Source: an uncultured Acidobacteriota bacterium (GTDB taxonomy: Bacteria; Acidobacteriota; Terriglobia; Bryobacterales; Bryobacteraceae). Taken from it: 47,074 bases of DNA. A model generated the notes under the pieces. It was not told the origin of the DNA. It searched no databases and was given only the letters and a program-made list of their open reading frames with translations. The stretch lies in NCBI GenBank assembly GCA_902825945.1, contig CADECY010000010.1, positions 28,695-75,768 on the forward strand, given 5' to 3'. Positions 45,777 to 47,074 of this stretch are shown piece after piece. Positions within the stretch are counted from its first letter, which is position 1. Every line of letters starts with the position of its first letter. The position numbers and the translations under genes are program-made.

Positions 45777-46907
45777 ATGAAAATGCCACGCCGTCAATTC
45801 GTCGCCGCCAGTGCCGCCGCGGCCGCCACCACTCCTGCCATCGCCAACGCACGGGCCGATTTCCCGTGGGCGAGCAAGGAGACCTATCTCAACACCGCGA
45901 CCGAACATCCGCTCAGCCGGCAAACCGCCGCGTCGATGCAGGAGTATTTGAACGCGCTCGTGAACGGGCCCGATTCCGCGCGCGACAAGTTCGAGAACGG
46001 CCAGTTGATGACGAAGGTGAAGGCGATGTTCGCAAAGTTGATCAACGCCCAGCCAAACGAAATCGGATTCACCCCGAGCACGCAGACCGGCGAGAACATC
46101 GTGCTCGAAGGGCTGAACGTGATGGCGGGCGGCAATGTGGTGACGAACGATCTCCACTACGGCGGCAGTCTGCTCAACTACCGGGAACGGCGCAAGCAGG
46201 GGCTCGACGTGCGCATCGTCGAGCACAAAGACTACGTGATGGACTTTCGCGATCTCGAACGCGTGGTGGATCGCAAGACCAAGCTCATCGCCATCGCGAT
46301 CGTTTCGAACATCAACGGCTACGTCCACGAGATCCGCAAGATCGCCGATCTGGCGCACTCTCACGGCGCCTACGTTTATGTGGATGCGATCCAGGCGGCC
46401 GGCGCGGTTCCGATCGATGTGAAGGCGATGGGCATCGACTTCCTGGCGTGTTCGGCGTACAAGTGGCTGCAGGGCGGCCGCTTCGGATATCTGCACGTGC
46501 GTGAGGACTTGCAGGAGACCGCGTTGAAGGGGAAGCTGTTCGGCGGGCGGACCACAGCGAAAGGTGCCTCGCGCTACGAGATCAGCACGGTGAGCCACCT
46601 GGGCTGCGTCTGCCAGTCCGAGGCGTTGGCCTACATTCACTCGTTGGGAATCGATGCGGTTCGCGCGCATGTGCGCCCGCTGACCGCGCGATTATTGAAG
46701 GAGATGCCCGCGCTCGGATATCCCTCGATCACGCCGAAGGGCACCGAGAGTCCGATCGTGAGTTTCGCGGTGAAGGATCAGGCCGCGACGAAAGCGAAGC
46801 TGAAGAAGGCGAAGGTGGTGGTGACGCTCGGGGGCTACATGCGAGTATCGCCGTCGGTGTTCAACAACATGGCGGATGTGGAGCGGCTGCTGGAGGCGTT
46901 GGCGTAG
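45777..46907 (+). CDS. Class V aminotransferase-fold PLP enzyme with RR-type signal
   Basis: This 376-residue protein has a twin-arginine-like signal (MPRRQFVAASAAAAA ... IANA), exceptional for a PLP enzyme but fitting a cofactor-loaded export route. It is related to isopenicillin-N epimerase and cysteine-desulfurase-like folds: NEIGFTPSTQTGENIVLEGL, YVDAIQAAGAVPIDV with Asp203 for the pyridine nitrogen, and ACSAYKWLQGGRFGYLHV with Lys229 for the PLP aldimine. AGAGGACGCA upstream is a usable ribosome site. It is co-oriented with and 10 nt from the C45 gene, suggesting a two-step pathway on one substrate. Confidence 0.9.
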   Translation: MKMPRRQFVAASAAAAATTPAIANARADFPWASKETYLNTATEHPLSRQTAASMQEYLNALVNGPDSARDKFENGQLMTKVKAMFAKLINAQPNEIGFTPSTQTGENIVLEGLNVMAGGNVVTNDLHYGGSLLNYRERRKQGLDVRIVEHKDYVMDFRDLERVVDRKTKLIAIAIVSNINGYVHEIRKIADLAHSHGAYVYVDAIQAAGAVPIDVKAMGIDFLACSAYKWLQGGRFGYLHVREDLQETALKGKLFGGRTTAKGASRYEISTVSHLGCVCQSEALAYIHSLGIDAVRAHVRPLTARLLKEMPALGYPSITPKGTESPIVSFAVKDQAATKAKLKKAKVVVTLGGYMRVSPSVFNNMADVERLLEALA

Positions 46908-46916
46908 ACGCGACTT

Positions 46917-46935
46917 TGACAAGCGGTGCTTGTCA
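46917..46935. promoter_or_regulatory. Perfect inverted repeat overlapping a -35-like element
   Basis: TGACAAGC-GGT-GCTTGTCA: perfect 8-bp arms. TTGACA at 46916-46921 falls in the left arm, so a bound repressor would cover a -35 site. It lies 7 nt before the ATG of the toxin-like frame, the typical place for an autoregulatory operator. Confidence 0.55.
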
Positions 46936-46942
46936 TGCGACT

Positions 46943-47074
46943 ATGGAGCACGAATCCGGTGAGCGGGGCGGCATTCACCCTGATCTTGTACCCACCGTCG
47001 AGAACATCTTGACCGTTCCCGATGCGGCCGATACGCCGGAGGCGTTGAATCTTCCGAGGTACCGGCTACATGCG
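46943..47074 (+). CDS. HigB-like (RelE superfamily) toxin, 3' end outside the window
   Basis: A 44-codon open frame runs to the window edge. ERGGIHPDLVPTVENILTV and DTPEALNLPRYRLHA match the middle of HigB-type toxins, where a 'GIPP(A/D)..' segment leads to 'P-E-D-L-x-L-P-G-Y-R-L-H-x-L-K-G'. The usual first ~18 residues (I-x-S-F strand and helix) are missing before ATG 46943, so the gene is N-terminally short or starts at an unusual codon farther up; the frame is open further upstream. The antitoxin would lie beyond the window. Confidence 0.6.
   Translation, partial: MEHESGERGGIHPDLVPTVENILTVPDAADTPEALNLPRYRLHA

Overview
The window is GC-rich and densely coded. It looks like chromosome of an Acidobacteriota bacterium, most likely of the Solibacter/Bryobacter lineage. 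The main pointers are a duplicated permease without an ATPase gene (the ADOP type named from acidobacteria), a very large Oar-like TonB-dependent receptor, several RR-type exported enzymes, and the overall gene style. The taxon is an inference; no rRNA gene is present.

Layout. Positions 1-1587 hold the 3' part of a Gly-X-Thr collagen-like surface protein. Positions 1588-4275 form a small accessory island. Two related DUF4062 5' segments, about 185 bp long and in direct orientation, flank a HEPN-type gene carrying two compensating frameshifts and an intact higBA-like toxin-antitoxin pair. Positions 4276-10927 (minus strand) are housekeeping: ilvD, then pyrR-pyrB-pyrC, an SPFH protein and an NAD-kinase-fold protein. 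Positions 10953-16182 (plus) hold a PIG-L deacetylase and a two-component system made of a PDZ/7TM/GAF/PAS histidine kinase and an NtrC-type regulator. A tRNA-Ser(GGA) and a NarL-type regulator follow. Positions 17313-24800 hold a secreted FAD protein, mutS2, a Nudix gene, an SMP-30 lactonase-like protein, a decayed DUF4291 gene and a secreted protein with a LecA-like C-terminus. Positions 24820-30995 hold the TonB receptor, a GatA-like amidase with a 62-residue helical partner, and a divergent GH5-type glycosidase.

Positions 31140-37471 (plus) hold a sigma-like protein, glgA, aat, a fused enoyl-CoA hydratase/3-hydroxyacyl-CoA dehydrogenase, a ComF-type phosphoribosyltransferase and an HNH nuclease. 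Positions 37508-44612 (minus) are a tightly packed gene run: ADOP permease, GntP permease, amidase, NIPSNAP protein and a YtcJ-like amidohydrolase whose metal-binding histidines are almost all replaced. Positions 44693-46907 (plus) encode two RR-signal proteins of the C45 acyltransferase and class V aminotransferase families. The window ends inside a HigB-like toxin gene preceded by a perfect inverted repeat.

Three themes deserve attention. First, at least ten genes have a -10-like hexamer only 6-9 nt before the start codon, which suggests leaderless mRNAs are common in this genome. Second, the amidohydrolase at 37508-39142 looks like a metal-free member of a metalloenzyme family inside an intact operon. 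Third, the neighbouring C45 and class V genes belong to families whose best-known members both act on isopenicillin N. No CRISPR array, insertion sequence, phage module or rRNA gene was seen.
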